DNA of 64,000 bases from Aulostomus chinensis (GCA_037954235.1 JBBMOA010000012.1:1688001-1752000); one strand, 5' to 3'; shown: positions 1-11,628, numbered from the stretch's first letter. Program-made: numbers and translations. The notes: generated by a model not told the origin, from the sequence alone.

Positions 1-74
1 CTATCGTTTAGCTGCCATGCAAGAACCTGTCCAGAAAATAACCCTCAAACTCTCGTTTTACCAAGACCGTACTG

Positions 75-131
75 GTGCTACCTGGCTGCTAGCTTCAGTG
101 CTACCTGGCTGCTAGCTTCAGTGCTACCTGA
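75..131. repeat. Short tandem repeat, 23-bp unit
   Basis: A 23-base unit beginning GTGCTACCTGGCTGCTAGCT is repeated about 2.4 times. No coding potential is evident. Confidence 0.8.
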
Positions 132-735
132 ACAAACGCCCATCCCTTTAAGAAAAGAGTTGCTTTTCTGTTTGATCTGCTGATGGAAATGAACTCTTCT
201 CCAAAGCCATTTGCACTGCAGGCCTTGATGCCCGGTTCTGAATTTATGCCTTTGTATCTGCCCCCCCCCCCCCAACAACTTTTTACATTAACTCTTCAAG
301 TGACCTTTATCCTAAACCGGCGTTTACACATTCATGATATGTATCTGATCTGTTCCACGTGAGAATTGGGCACCAGGCTGTGTAAACGTGGTTGCTAGCG
401 GTCGGGTCTAATCAAGCTTGTGGTGGTTTGAAAGCGCTTCTGCAGTAATATCATGATCAAATTGTGCCTCCAGTGTGCTTTGTGTGTGTGATTGATCAGT
501 TTGATTGTGGTTCTTGACTCTTTCTAACCTCAAATCTCGTCATTTAGAGTTCAGCTCAGTAGGGACGACCCAAAGCTTCTGTAGTTGCTGGAATCCAGAC
601 ATGCTGTTGTGCACCTCCTGATCTCTGCTGATTCTTTCTGAATTATTTTATCAATCACTCAGTGCATGGGACAGTGGATCGCAAACATCAAAGGAGCAGT
701 CAATGAGTTTGTCTTTGTTTCTCCTTGTCCTGCAG

Positions 736-782
736 AAACCAGTCATGACTCCAAGCTCATGAGGAGGACCAGCCTGCTGTGA
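736..782 (+). CDS. Possible terminal coding exon of an unidentified upstream gene
   Basis: A strong splice acceptor (a pyrimidine-rich run from about 711 ending in TCCTGCAG at 735) is followed by a short open frame of 14 whole codons and a TGA at 780-782. The encoded tail is TSHDSKLMRRTSLL, rich in basic residues and serine with an RRTS kinase-like site. It would be the last exon of a plus-strand gene whose body lies left of the window. I do not recognise the protein, see no clear AATAAA nearby, and find no second exon here. It rests on splice-site quality alone and could be chance. Confidence 0.3.
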
Positions 783-1589
783 CTGATTTGTTTTAGTTTA
801 AAATCATTAGACGTTAGCAGGAATATATTGAAGCTGTCAGCTGATATTTGAAATGTGTCCTTGTGGTGTTATTTTCCTGAGACACCAACAGCCCTGGGAG
901 CAGCCCGGTGGGCTCAGTGACGCCGCTCCCTCCCCGATGTGTCTGCTGCTCTGAGAAGGTCTGACTGTTTCTGAGATGTTGCTCAGGGTCTGAACTTCAG
1001 TGCAGGAACTGAGCACAACTGACGAGCTCCCACAAACAGCGGTGCATTTTAACCTGTGACATGAGCATTTAATCAGCGCTAACTAAGAGTTATTATTTGG
1101 TTCAGCAGCTCTGTGACGAGCCACAGATGAGTGTCTGACTCACTGACAAGAACACTGATCTTCACGTGCTTCATGCTTTATTTCAGTGCAAATGAAAGCA
1201 TCTGCTCAGATGAACTTTAGATGCCAAGTGTGCTTGATCCCACCAGCACCACAGCCCCCATCTAGAGAGCTTTATCAAGCAGGATGCTACATAACCTGCT
1301 CTGCGTTCCTTTGAGCGCGCACACAGGCAGGATCAGGGAACACACAGGTCCCCCTTCATGTGCAGAGGCAAGCGTCTCCAGCCAGCCATCGCGATGTCAG
1401 GGCTCAGGGACACAAACATGGACTGCAGGTTGTCTCCTCCATCTGAATGTGAGCCCACGAACAAGAAAAGACAAGATCCTGATGGGGCGAATGTACACAG
1501 CCTTGCTAAGAATGCTTTCACAGTCCCCCCACCTCGTGTGACATCACACAACTTTGAACCTTTCCTCGCTCTATTTTCAGTCTCTTTCG

Positions 1590-1660
1590 CACCATCTTGC
1601 TGTAATAACAGAATTTCTCGAGCACCGGATGAATAAAGTTTATCTTATCTTATCAGCCAT
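1590..1660 (+). repeat. LINE-like 3' tail
   Basis: The sequence ends in AATAAAGTTTATCTTATCTT, which resembles the 3' ends of common teleost LINEs with a (TATCT)-type tail. No associated reverse-transcriptase frame is visible upstream. Confidence 0.45.
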
Positions 1661-3190
1661 GCTGGTCTCTCCGAGAGGAAACGCCTGATTGAACACCGAT
1701 TATTCTTCCTTGATTTAGTTTCCAAAAACGTGGCCTGGCCGTTTCGTCAGCTGGAAGCAGAACTGGTATTTTACACTGTTTGCTGTCGTGTGTTTGACGA
1801 TTATGACTTTCAAAAGAAGAACTACGATTGAAAGTTGTGAGCTGACGCGAGAGCATGCATGCATGTTATGACACTTCAAAGATATTTAGATTGTCAGTCT
1901 TGTTCATCTTGACTTTACTTTGTCTATAAACGGATGACTTTTTACTATTCAGGACAACTACACTTGAAGGTGATGTTCTACGACTAACATTAAGTCTTGT
2001 TCCATCTAATCTACTTTGTTTGATTTTAGCATGATTTTTAGAATAAAAAAAAGTTGGCAGGATTTGAGCTTATTTTTTTCCTGCATTATTTTTTCTCATG
2101 TAGAGGGAGATGACAAATACAGACACTTGCAACCACGAGACAAAGGACTTCAGGACCAGAGCAGCGACATGCAGCCACTGGTGTTTAGCACCTCAGCGTC
2201 AGGGGTGACACTCAGAAGCGTCACGTTGTACAGAAGCGCATTGTTTTCACTGAAGAGAATCAATGAACAGGAACACTTTTCATTCCTTTTTATTTCCAGG
2301 TTCATGCGACATGCTCCTGTTGGCTTTTGAAACACTGAACCTTACTTTTTAAAAACAGCAGTTATTTTGCTTCACTCATATTTGTCCGTCTTGTTCGTCT
2401 CTGAAATAAAAACTACGTGCAGGATGAGACGGACAGTTTTCCACGACCCGTTCTGCTCATTCCTCGACAGATAAGCTGCAGCTGAACGTCACTCCTCAAA
2501 CATCCTCAGTGTTTGGACAAGTGGAGTCGCCAGCAGCTCATCACAGCCGCTTCACTTATCAGCTACCGTCGGTTGTCAGACCTCCACGGTCCAACCAGGC
2601 ATCAATGCCGCCTGGTGCATGGCAGGAGGGTTCTGACCTGTGGAACGTTTTGGCCAAGAGGTTGTGAGGAGAAATGACCATCTGGCCTCTGGCACAAGAG
2701 CAGTTTAGACCAGCAGCTGGTCGTCATGCTGGGGTGACAGGGAAGCCGTTTGGTTCCCACACTTTGGGGGTTGGAGCTTCATAACAGAACACCTCGGTTT
2801 CTGAATGAGAATCTGATCTCATGTATTCAGGAGGCAGAATAACTGACATAGATGATGAGGGGGAGCAGTTAAACGTCATGTAGGTCCAGCAAAAAAGCAG
2901 AATCCAATGAAAACAGGTAAAACTGAAGCTTCAAGAAGAATGGAAAGTTCATCAACCACAAAATGAGTGAGGTCACAGCGCAGCATGAGGAGACCCTGAG
3001 TGGCGCTGACCAGTCTGTGACTGCTGATCCAGCTGAGGCTGAGCGGGAACTTGAAAACAATTCAATGAGCTGCAAAAATAAGCAAAACCTAAATAGAAGA
3101 CATCAACCAAGGTGACAACTTGACCTGGAACAGAAAGAGAGATGTGACAAAGAGGAGGGAAACCAAAAGAGACGATCCAACAACGGCTTC
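1661..3190. other. No recognisable gene
   Basis: Only short open frames (up to 104 codons) with no recognisable domain, conserved splice pattern or repeat. I see nothing to annotate. Confidence 0.5.
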
Positions 3191-4066
3191 AGACCGGTGG
3201 ATGGTGGAGGTTCAGTTCTACATCAGATCCACCAGTAAACACCGGACCGGTGGATGGTGGAGGTTCAGTTCTACATCAGATCCACCAGTAAACACCAGAC
3301 TGGTGGATGGTGGAGGTTCAGTTCTACATCAGATCCACCAGTAAACACCGGACCGGTGGATGGTGGAGGTTCAGTTCTACATCAGATCCACCAGTAAACA
3401 CCGGACCGGTGGATGGTGGAGGTTCAGTTCTACATCAGATCCACCGGTAAACACCAGACCGGTGGATGTTGGAGGTTCAGTTCTACATCAGATCCACCAG
3501 TAAACACCGGACCGGTGGATGGTGGAGGTTCAGTTCTACATCAGATCCACCAGTAACACCGGACCGGTGGATGGTGGAAGTTCAGTTCTACATCAGATCC
3601 ACCAGTAAACACCAGACCGGTGGATGGTGGAGGTTCAGTTCTACATCAGATCCATCAGTAAACACCGGACCGGTGGATGGTGGAGGTTCAGTTCTACATC
3701 AGATCCACCGGTAAACACCGGACCGGTGGATGGTGGAGGTTCAGTTCTACATCAGATCCACCAGTAACACCGGACCGGTGGATGGTGGAAGTTCAGTTCT
3801 ACATCAGATCCACCAGTAAACACCAGACCGGTGGATGGTGGAGGTTCAGTTCTACATCAGATCCACCGGTAAACACCAGACCGGTGGATGGTGGAGGTTC
3901 AGTTCTACATCAGATCCACCGGTAAACACCAGACCGGTGGATGGTGGAGGTTCAGTTCTACATCAGATCCACCAGTAAACACCAGACCGGTGGATGGTGG
4001 AGGTTCAGTTCTACATCAGATCCACCAGTAAACACCAGACCGGTGGATGGTGGAGGTTCAGTTCTA
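3191..4066. repeat. 53-bp minisatellite with internal inverted repeat
   Basis: About 16 tandem copies of a 53-base unit (core GGTGGATGGTGGAGGTTCAG, then TTCTACATCAGATCCACC). Some copies have 52 bases (AGTAACACC in place of AGTAAACACC). At each unit junction ATCCACC(G/A)GT faces ACCGGTGGAT across about 9 bases, so single strands could fold into a series of hairpins. Because 53 is not a multiple of 3, open frames appear in several frames; they are by-products of the repeat. Confidence 0.95.
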
Positions 4067-5189
4067 GCATGCTAACTTCATTAGCATGGACTGAGTATCA
4101 CAGTTTACCAGTTGATTTACATTCCGACATTCCCAATGTTTGGATAGAATCAGAGGACATGAGTCCCCTGTGGAAGGCAGCTGGTGTGGGCGGCCCTCAC
4201 AGCCTCACTGACTCACCGTCGCTGCCTCCATGGAGGGACAGTTAGTTTGCATGACAGTGACTCAGAGCTCAGTTTTGCCAAAAAATAAACAAAGCTCTTC
4301 AGCCACTTTGACATGAGAACAAGCCTGTCCAAGAAGCAGACAGCACTCATAGTCACGACAAAGTTCACATGGATGTGAGGCCATGCTGAGCCGCCTGAAT
4401 GTAACTGAGAACAGAATACAGTTTTCTTCTTGTAGGTCAAGATAAGCAGTAGATTGTAGATGAATCGTAGGAATCTTAAAACCAGAAGTAAACACAAAGG
4501 CATCTCTGGCCAGTTGGCAGGTTGCATTTCTTACAAAACAAAACTTTGATGGAATTCACAAGCATTGCTGTGTATGAGCCAGGAGAGGTTGTTAGCCAGC
4601 GCCGAGGTGGTTCTCAGCTCTCATGAACCCCATCTTTTTATGGAGTGCGGAGGTCTCCCATGACAACAGCCTTGGAGCAGGGAACGCATGGAGGAAGAAA
4701 CTGGGCAGGGAGTAAATGAGTGAAAACTGTTTTCCTTACAAAGACAAACAGCTGCCTGGAGGCTCTCACCGGAGCTCCGTGATCCCTCCCGGCTGGAACC
4801 CCGAGCCTGACTCTGCTCCCAGTATCACCAGTGCTGGTGGCAGCAGGATGCTGATAGAACCAGTTCTGACGCTATATCACAAATGTTTTTACAGTTCAGT
4901 CATTTGTGAGTTTTAATCCTTTTTTTTTTTCTTTTTTTTTTGCACGTGTGTGCGTTTTGTGCCGGCTTCCCGGTCCGGTGACAGTTGACCCCGCCATTAC
5001 ACGTCACGTGACACTGTCAACCAATTAGAGGCGTTTCAGGAAGTCGCGTCAGGAGGAAGTCGTCTGACTCTCAGAGTCTGGTTACAAATTTGTGTTTCAG
5101 GAGGGTTCTCATGATGTGAGCCCGATGGCTGTTCCGTTCAGCCACATCCCTCAAAGTTGCTCTCTTTCATGACTCTCTTTAACTCCACA
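4067..5189. other. No recognisable gene
   Basis: Unique-looking sequence with a T-rich run at 4918-4940. No domain, RNA gene or splice-supported exon was found. Confidence 0.45.
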
Positions 5190-5450
5190 GGAGTTTTTAT
5201 TTGTCTTTGGCTCTTTGGCTTCTGTTTCTTCTTATTAATTTGTTGAAGATTCTTCCATATCTTGAATGTGTTTTGGACTCATTCTCCTCATCTGGCCTCT
5301 GTCATCGGTGTATTCTATTTTCTCGCTCTCACTTGATGTTCTTGTGTCATGTCTCTCGCTTGCAACCCGTTCTGTTTTATTGCCCTGTGAGAACTTTGTA
5401 ACATCAGTTCTGAAAAGTGAAATATAAATGAGATTTTTTTATTATTACTG
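5190..5450 (+). repeat. Degenerate LINE 3' end
   Basis: The stretch around 5385-5445 (CCCTGTGAGAACTTTGTAAC, then AAATATAAATGAG and an ATTATTA run) resembles the tail shared by many teleost LINEs, in which a short 3' UTR ends in ATATAAAT and an ATT repeat. The upstream frame is too decayed to identify. Confidence 0.4.
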
Positions 5451-5740
5451 TTGTCACCCATAAGAACAAACCATGATGTCATATGGCAGGGGAACCTGGC
5501 GGATCCCCATAGATTCATAGAAAGTGACTGACATTATTTCATTTGTTATTTTCTCTCTGATGACTAAAGTAGTTTGTTTAGATGAGGTTCACTTGACAGC
5601 TGCCACATGTAGAGCAGCAGAACTGAAGGTTGTTGTTTTTATAAACAGGATTTATACGAACATCCAGATTGTTCCTAGTTTACTGTTTTTCATCACTGTC
5701 ACTGGTTCTTTGTTTCAGAGAGGCATCTAAATAAGGACCA

Positions 5741-5741
<1 letters not shown>

Positions 5742-5802
<61 letters not shown>
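5742..5802. repeat. (CA)n microsatellite
   Basis: About 30 uninterrupted CA dinucleotides. Confidence 0.98.
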
Positions 5803-5805
<3 letters not shown>

Positions 5806-6285
5806 GCTTGGTCTAAGCACACTGAAGGAGAATTTATCACCTATGATCTCAGCAACGTTTTCAATCACTGAGGAATAGAAAGCGCTCAGCTGGAGACATC
5901 CAGCAGACAAAGACGTGAGTGTTTGGAGGAACCCAGAGAGAACAACAGTCAGGTAGAGCGTCCCTCTTCAAAGCCGATCATACTGAAGATTAGAGATTCT
6001 ATTCGTCCAATTTTGTAAAGCACAAGCTCAAGCACTCTGCAAAAGCACGCTCCAGAACGTTCTGTTGTTCAGAACTGTTAACCACAACTGCAGACACAGA
6101 AACCAAATATGCTCATTGTCCATTTATTTTAGAGACAAGCAGAGAGGGACCCTTCTCCCAGTGTGGGGCTCCAGACCCCCGCCAGCTGGATGACAGCTAG
6201 TTAGTTTAGCTAGGCAGCCGGAAGAGCGACTGCTGCTACGAATCATGAGGAGGAGGAGGATTCCTGCTGGACACACCAGCATCCT

Positions 6286-6990
6286 GGACGTGAGCTAGCT
6301 GATGCTAACACTTCCACCCTCTACCAGCCATGGGGCGAAGCTAACTAGCCTGGACGTGAGCTAGCTGATGCTAACACTTCCACCCTCTACCAGCCATGGG
6401 GCTAAGCTAACTAGCCTAGACCTGAGCTAGCTGGTGCTAACACATCCCACCCACGACCAGCCATTGGGCTAAGCTAACTAGCCTGGACCTGAGCTAGCTG
6501 GTGCTAACACCTCCCACCCACTACCAACCATTGGGCTAAGCTAACTAGCCTGGACCTGAACTAGCTGGTGCTCACACTTCCCACCCACTACCAGCTATTG
6601 GGCTAAGCTGACTGGCCTGGACCTGAACTAGCTGATGCTAACACTTCCTACCTACTACCAGCTATTGGGCTAAGCTGACTGGCCTGGACCTGAGCTAGCT
6701 GATGCTAACACTTCCACCCTCTACCAGCCATGGGGCTAAGCTAACTAGCCTGGACCTGAGCTAGCTGATGCTAACACTTCCCACCTACTACCAGCTATTG
6801 GGCTAAGCTGACTGGCCTGGACCTGAGCTAGCTGATGCTAACACTTCCCACCTACTACCAGCTATTGGGCTAAGCTGACTGGCCTGGACCTGAACTAGCT
6901 GATGCTAACACTTCCCACCCACTACCAGCCATTGGGCTAAGCTAACTAACCTGGACCTGAACTAGCTGATGCTAACACGTCCCACCAGTG
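6286..6990. repeat. 67-bp minisatellite rich in GCTAGC
   Basis: About ten tandem copies of a unit of roughly 67 bases with the landmarks CCTGGACCTGAGCTAGCTGA, TGCTAACACTTCCCACC and ATTGGGCTAAGCTAACTAGC. Copies differ by point changes and small indels, so the array is old. The first copies have CGTGAG where the rest have CCTGAG. Confidence 0.93.
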
Positions 6991-7985
6991 ACGAGCAGTC
7001 AGCCTCACCTGACATCATGGAAAGAGTAAAGAAAAAAAAACTTGAAAGAAAAATATGTTCAATTTTTTGAGTGATTTCAGTTATTTTCCATTTATCTCCA
7101 CCAGTTTTAGATTATTTTGGACTCAAAATTGCCAAATTTCCACATTTAGCGTTGAAATACTGAGCACTGTGGACTCAAGACCTGTGATGGCGCAGCAGCC
7201 CGCCAAGCCTCACCATGGATTACACAACACCCGGCTGTCTCATGTATGAAGTTTTTAAACTGTTCAAACACTTTAACTCTATGGATTAAATTTCCATAGT
7301 TTTTAGCTGATATAATGTAATGTATCTGTCATGTGCCGAGAATTCATTAAACGGCTGGGAAGAGGCGCTCGGTGAGGCACGCAGTTCTCAAGCCTCACTG
7401 TAGGGGGCACTCGTGATCCCGGGGATGCTGACGCGAACGCAACCATGCGAGAGAACAAGTGACAGTTAGCTAGCTAATGAGCAAGTGCGCTGCACCAGTT
7501 TGGGTGTTCTTCCCAGAATGTCCATGGAGGAGGATTACATTCGAACTCAGACAGTTTTCTAAATTAGACTTTCAGTCGAAGCAGGATGGAATGATTAACG
7601 GCAGACCACCGCCGGAGCTCCGTCGCTTGACTCCGACGACGGGACAGACCCGCTCTTGTCAAACGGAGTGGTTCACACCATAGGAACGGCTGTGCGGATG
7701 CAAAACAAGAAACCGCCTTTTCTGCTTTTCTCAACTTCTGACAATGTCTGAACTCAGACGGTAAGACCATAATAACGTTTGTTTGTTTTTTTTAATGAAA
7801 AAACTAAATAAAAAATTAAATCCGCTTTTTGTGTGCTACAGTTTGTATTTGTAAAGAATGCTGATATGAGACTTAAAACATAACCTGCCAACTGTTGCCA
7901 ATCGCATGGGGTACACTGGGGTTTATATGTTTGTAAGTCTGACCAATGACGTCAGTGCCTCACCAGCCATGAACCTCACCCCACC
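6991..7985. other. No recognisable gene
   Basis: AT-rich spacer between the main 67-bp array and its outlying copies. A CpG-containing patch lies at 7360-7690, but I see no exon or RNA gene. Confidence 0.4.
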
Positions 7986-8142
7986 TCACTGCTTCCCACC
8001 CACGACCAGACATGGGGCTAAGCTAGCTGGTGCTAACACATCCCACCCACGACCAGCCATTGGGCTAAGCTAACTAGCCTGGACCTGAACTAGCTGGTGC
8101 TCACACTTCCCACCCACTACCAGCCATGGGGCTAAGCTAATT
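7986..8142. repeat. Outlying copies of the 67-bp minisatellite
   Basis: About 2.3 copies of the same GCTAGCTGGTGCTAACAC / ATTGGGCTAAGCTAACTAGC unit found at 6286-6990, separated from it by about 1 kb of unrelated DNA. Confidence 0.9.
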
Positions 8143-8369
8143 AGCGTGTCATTAAAGTTAACCTGTTCTTTTAAAATCTGGGTTTAGTTTTAGACCAAAA
8201 CTAGACTTTTGGACTTTTTACTAAAATAAATTTTACTTAATTCTTTTTCAGTTGTTCAAACTTAGGCAGCATTCTTTGAAGACAACTTTTATAAAGATAG
8301 TGTTCAGACCGATATCTGACTGACTCTTGGACACAAAATGTGGAATTTCGCATTAAAAAGCAACAACTT

Positions 8370-8830
8370 CATAATTCAAAAGGATGACTTGCTTCCTTCA
8401 TTATTTATGGTCATTATAAATGTTGTAGTGTCATGAGTTTGTTCATATGGTCAAAGGTTGAAATCATGAGGTGAACGAATGTAAAACGAATCCCAGTGAG
8501 CTCAAGTCTCCCAGCGTTTTCTCTGCTCTCACGTCAATCTGACGACAGCTCGTCTCAGACGTCTTTCCGCCGTGTGACTTTCACATACATGAGGCACACC
8601 AAGAGCTGGCTCATATAGCCCAACTTTGTAGCTGGACCTGAAAGGATTGAAGGAGTCTCTGTTACACATGAAGCGTCTCCTTCCACTCTGAGACACTTGC
8701 ACACCGCAGGCTAAGACACACCTCTGTCACACTGCTGTGTACTTTTACTGCTGCCAGAGCAATACTTTGAAATACATTTCAGCATTGTGCTGGTATCTGC
8801 TGCCCTCCAGTGTTGCAGGAGTGAACCTGC
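8370..8830 (+). repeat. Dispersed repeat, shared with 54,060-54,290
   Basis: Bases 8715-8830 (including ATTGTGCTGGTATCTGCTGC) match the reverse complement of 54,060-54,180 closely. A second block at 8370-8440 matches 54,190-54,250. In this copy the two blocks are separated by about 270 bases that are absent from the other, so this copy has an insertion or the other a deletion. Confidence 0.75.
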
Positions 8831-8992
8831 TCGGTCAGACTCCTGCCTCAGTTCTCAGGGTTTTACAAAGAGCAAGAAAAGATCATGAACAAAATGCTCC
8901 TTTTCATAAGAAAAAAGAGAAAAGATACGGTGACAGGAAGACACTCAGACACAACCCAGTGTGTTTGAATGTCCAGTTACAGCCATCGTCCA

Positions 8993-9349
8993 TCGTTGTC
9001 TTCCGCTTATTCCTTACTAGTAAGGGTTGCGGGGGGCTGGAGCCTATCCCAGCATCTACGGGCGAGAGGCAGGGTTCACCCTGGACAGGTCGCCAGTCCA
9101 TTGCAGGGCCAACATAGAGAGACGAACAACCATTCACACTCACATTCATACCTACGGTCAATTTAGAGAATCAATCAGCCTCGTCCCCTCTTGATGTCTT
9201 TGGACTGTGGAGGAAGTTGGAGTACCAGAGAGAACCCAGCAGGAACAGGGAGACTCACACAGAAAGATCTCGCGCCCGAGCCGGGACTCGAACCTGGAAC
9301 CTTCTTGCTGTGAGGCCACAGTGCTGACCACTGCACCACCGTGCAGCCC
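8993..9349 (-). repeat. tRNA-like SINE (DANA/mermaid type), fairly complete
   Basis: Read on the minus strand, it has a tRNA-like head with a good Pol III B box (GGTTCGAGTCC at about 9283-9293), the core CAGTCCAAAGACATCAAGAG and the conserved tail GGGATAGGCTCCAGCC. This layout fits the tRNA-derived DANA/mermaid SINEs of teleosts. It is the least degraded head in the window and useful as a reference for the copies in the tandem array. Confidence 0.75.
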
Positions 9350-9569
9350 GTCCAGTTACCGCAAATGTAGGATATCATACTGACGGAAATGTCAGGAAGA
9401 CAGGATGATACGGACTCAAAAGATTCGGAAGGGTTAGAATCCTGAGGTTATCCTGCTTGATGCTTGCACTCATTAATTTGGAGCCTTCTGAGTTTTTCTC
9501 TTATTTGGGAGTTCTGCAGTCTCTTGGTTTAGGACAGAAAGAGACTGAAATTCCTTTTGAAATCTGCAG

Positions 9570-9602
9570 ATACCCTGGAATACAGCCAAAATTCCAGGGT
9601 AT
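9570..9602. repeat. Perfect 12-bp inverted repeat
   Basis: ATACCCTGGAAT (9570-9581) is followed after 9 bases by ATTCCAGGGTAT (9591-9602). It lies about 400 bases beyond the 3' end of tenA-like copy 1. Confidence 0.9.
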
Positions 9603-9752
9603 TTTTAGGTCCTCCAGAGACGTTCTTGAGGGTGAATTGTGGCTGCTGTCATCAGGGCATCATTATGTTCTGCCTGCTTGCACAGCTCAGTGCCACTCAG
9701 TCTTTTATCCCCTCTGCTGTCAAAGTTTTCTGGTGAGCGCGGCGTATGTCAT

Positions 9753-9800
9753 GGTCCAGATAAACGGATAAATGTTGTCATTCATCCGTTTATCTGGACC
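9753..9800. repeat. Perfect 17-bp inverted repeat
   Basis: GGTCCAGATAAACGGAT (9753-9769) and its exact reverse complement (9784-9800) are separated by a 14-base loop. It could form a stable hairpin or be a remnant of an inverted-repeat element. It has no coding context. Confidence 0.92.
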
Positions 9801-9999
9801 TGCTCATGAAATAGCTTTTCTTGTGGTTTGGCGCTGAACAATTGAAATGAACTTGACTTGCCTCTCCCAGTTCAAATTGAGACATAAATACTTGTGAATG
9901 CAACATTGACTTGATCAGGCTGTAGTTTCATCTCATGGAGCTCCTGATGTATGTTATTAAAAAATGAAAATGAAAGAGGTGTTATAGAGAAGTGGCCCC

Positions 10000-10005
10000 T
10001 TTATT
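10000..10005 (-). terminator. Polyadenylation signal, tenA-like copy 1
   Basis: AATAAA on the minus strand, about 140 bases past the stop codon of copy 1. Confidence 0.6.
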
Positions 10006-10142
10006 CATTGATCATCTTCTGAAACAGAGAAAACAAGTTGATCCAGAGAGATGTTTATGACAGTGCAGCATGTTGTTGAAACTTCACCAAACAGTGGAAA
10101 GTGGTCGAGCTGCAGACACAGTTAGCAGCCTTCATTTCTTCA

Positions 10143-10859
10143 TTACTCTTGGAGAGAGGACTCAAAGAAATCATGCTCATTCTTCATTTGCATGCGGAAG
10201 ATGTTGTTGGCCTTTTTAATCTGCTCTGGTTTGGTCAGGTACTTGTTGAGCAGGGCCTTGTAGTGGTCTTCTGGGTGCCCGTACATGTTGTCCTTCTTCC
10301 AGGTGAAGTAAGCGTTGCAGCAGGTCTCCTTAAGGTGGTTGGCCACCCACAGCCAGAGCCTCGCGCAGGGAAGAAGAGCCACAGCAAAGTAAATGGGCTC
10401 CTCCTTCTCCATAGCTTCTTTGTAATCAGCCAGGTACTTCTCCATGGCTGGAGTCGCCTTAATGTTGGACACACCCTAGGATGAAACAGGTGGATGTGTT
10501 AGTACTACAAATACATGTCAGTTCTGAGAATACCCACTAAACCTGGTGGCCCACATGCAGGAGAACTGATGATTTCTTACATTGAGGTTGAACTGTTTCA
10601 GTGTTGCTTCAGCGTATTTCTGGTAGCTTTCATATCTGTTCTTCATGAAGTCGCTGATGTCCTTGGGGGCCTTCACTTTCTCACTCATCTCCTTCAACAT
10701 GTCAGTGACCTTCACCAGGTAATTGATGTCCTGAATCATGAAGCCAACATAGTAGTCTGCCTGGAGGTCCCCCAGCTGCATGTGCTGCAGAAACGGCACT
10801 GCCAATGTCTGGTAGGCGATATCCTCATTTTTCTGCCACAAGCTGTCGTAGACGTCCAT
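10143..10859 (-). CDS. TenA-family protein, candidate thiaminase, copy 1 (inverted)
   Basis: Two coding exons, 10581-10859 (exon from 10864) and 10143-10475, are joined by a 105-base GT-AG intron with a TACTAAC branch-point match. Together they encode 203 residues. The fold family is TenA/heme-oxygenase-like, whose members cleave thiamin or its breakdown products. Key residues fall at the same spacing as in Bacillus TenA: Asp44 and Tyr47 in MIQDINY, Tyr107, Cys130 in LLPC, Tyr158 and Glu193. The position of Tyr139 is Trp134. There is no signal peptide or membrane segment, so the enzyme should be cytosolic. I start at the ATG in exon 2 because exon 1 has no in-frame ATG. It differs from copies 2-4 at about seven residues. 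TenA-like proteins have been linked to fish thiaminase activity, so I infer that role, but substrate cannot be read from sequence. Confidence 0.78.
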
Positions 10860-11570
10860 TTGCTCTGAAGACGAAACATTGACATCATAAAGCCTTGTGA
10901 TCATTTTTGTCAAAAACACACTTTTGGTTCAGAAAATGCCTTATGTGGTGCACATTTACAAATGCAACAAACTGCACATGTATCTTTATATGTTTGGGTT
11001 TTAACACTTCCTCTTATTTCAAATTTATTCGTTAAAGTATAGACCTTCAGGTAAATGCACAGCTTATTTGAATACTAAGAAAACAAGGTCCCCCGTGTAG
11101 GGGTCTTCCAGTGGACCCAAAGAAGGAACAACCTTTTTGTGCCCACAACATAGAACATGGTCACTCAATTTAAAAAGATTGTCTTCACAAGATGAACTTT
11201 GTTCCCACATTTGAGTCGGTGGCCACAGCTATAATTTGTGTTCCCTTATGTCTGACTGCTTGACTTTACCACGAGGAAAACATGAACCTCGATATAAATG
11301 GATGTCTTCCTTCACTCTTAACCGTGGCCATTAGGCAGCATTTCTTGTTTCTGCACGCAAGCAAATTAAACAAAATTAAATTTAAAAAGTCAAATTATCA
11401 AAGTAATCAGGCAGGCCTGATGTCTTTTTTAACTGGGCTGCTTGTTGCCACACTCAAATCCTCACCCCAAATACATTTTGTGTAATCAGATATTAGATGA
11501 GTAAACCGGTGAGCACATGCTCCTTCACTACCAATCATATCAGAGAGTGAACTTGAATATAGGAACTTAC

Positions 11571-11628
11571 TTGACTTGAGGGCGTATTAGTCGCGTACAG
11601 TCAGCGTGTCAGGAAGATTCTTGCAATG
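11571..11628 (-). other. Non-coding first exon of tenA-like copy 1
   Basis: A donor GTAAGT directly follows TCAAGTCAA (exon end 11571). The sequence GACTGTACGC in this exon matches exon 1 of copies 2-4, but the ATGGGGTCAA present there is absent. The 5' limit is estimated from the TATA box. Confidence 0.5.

Noticed and set aside
3191..4066. CRISPR-like appearance of regularly spaced repeats
   Set aside because: There are no unique spacers; the repeats are head to tail, no cas genes are present, and the context is vertebrate.
3120..4245. Repetitive open frames of 74-83 codons across the 53-bp minisatellite
   Set aside because: They arise in different frames from a tandem repeat whose unit is not a multiple of three, with no start context or splice support.
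8993..9349. Possible tRNA gene at the SINE head
   Set aside because: A B box is present but no complete cloverleaf or anticodon arm can be drawn; the body and tail match other SINE copies.
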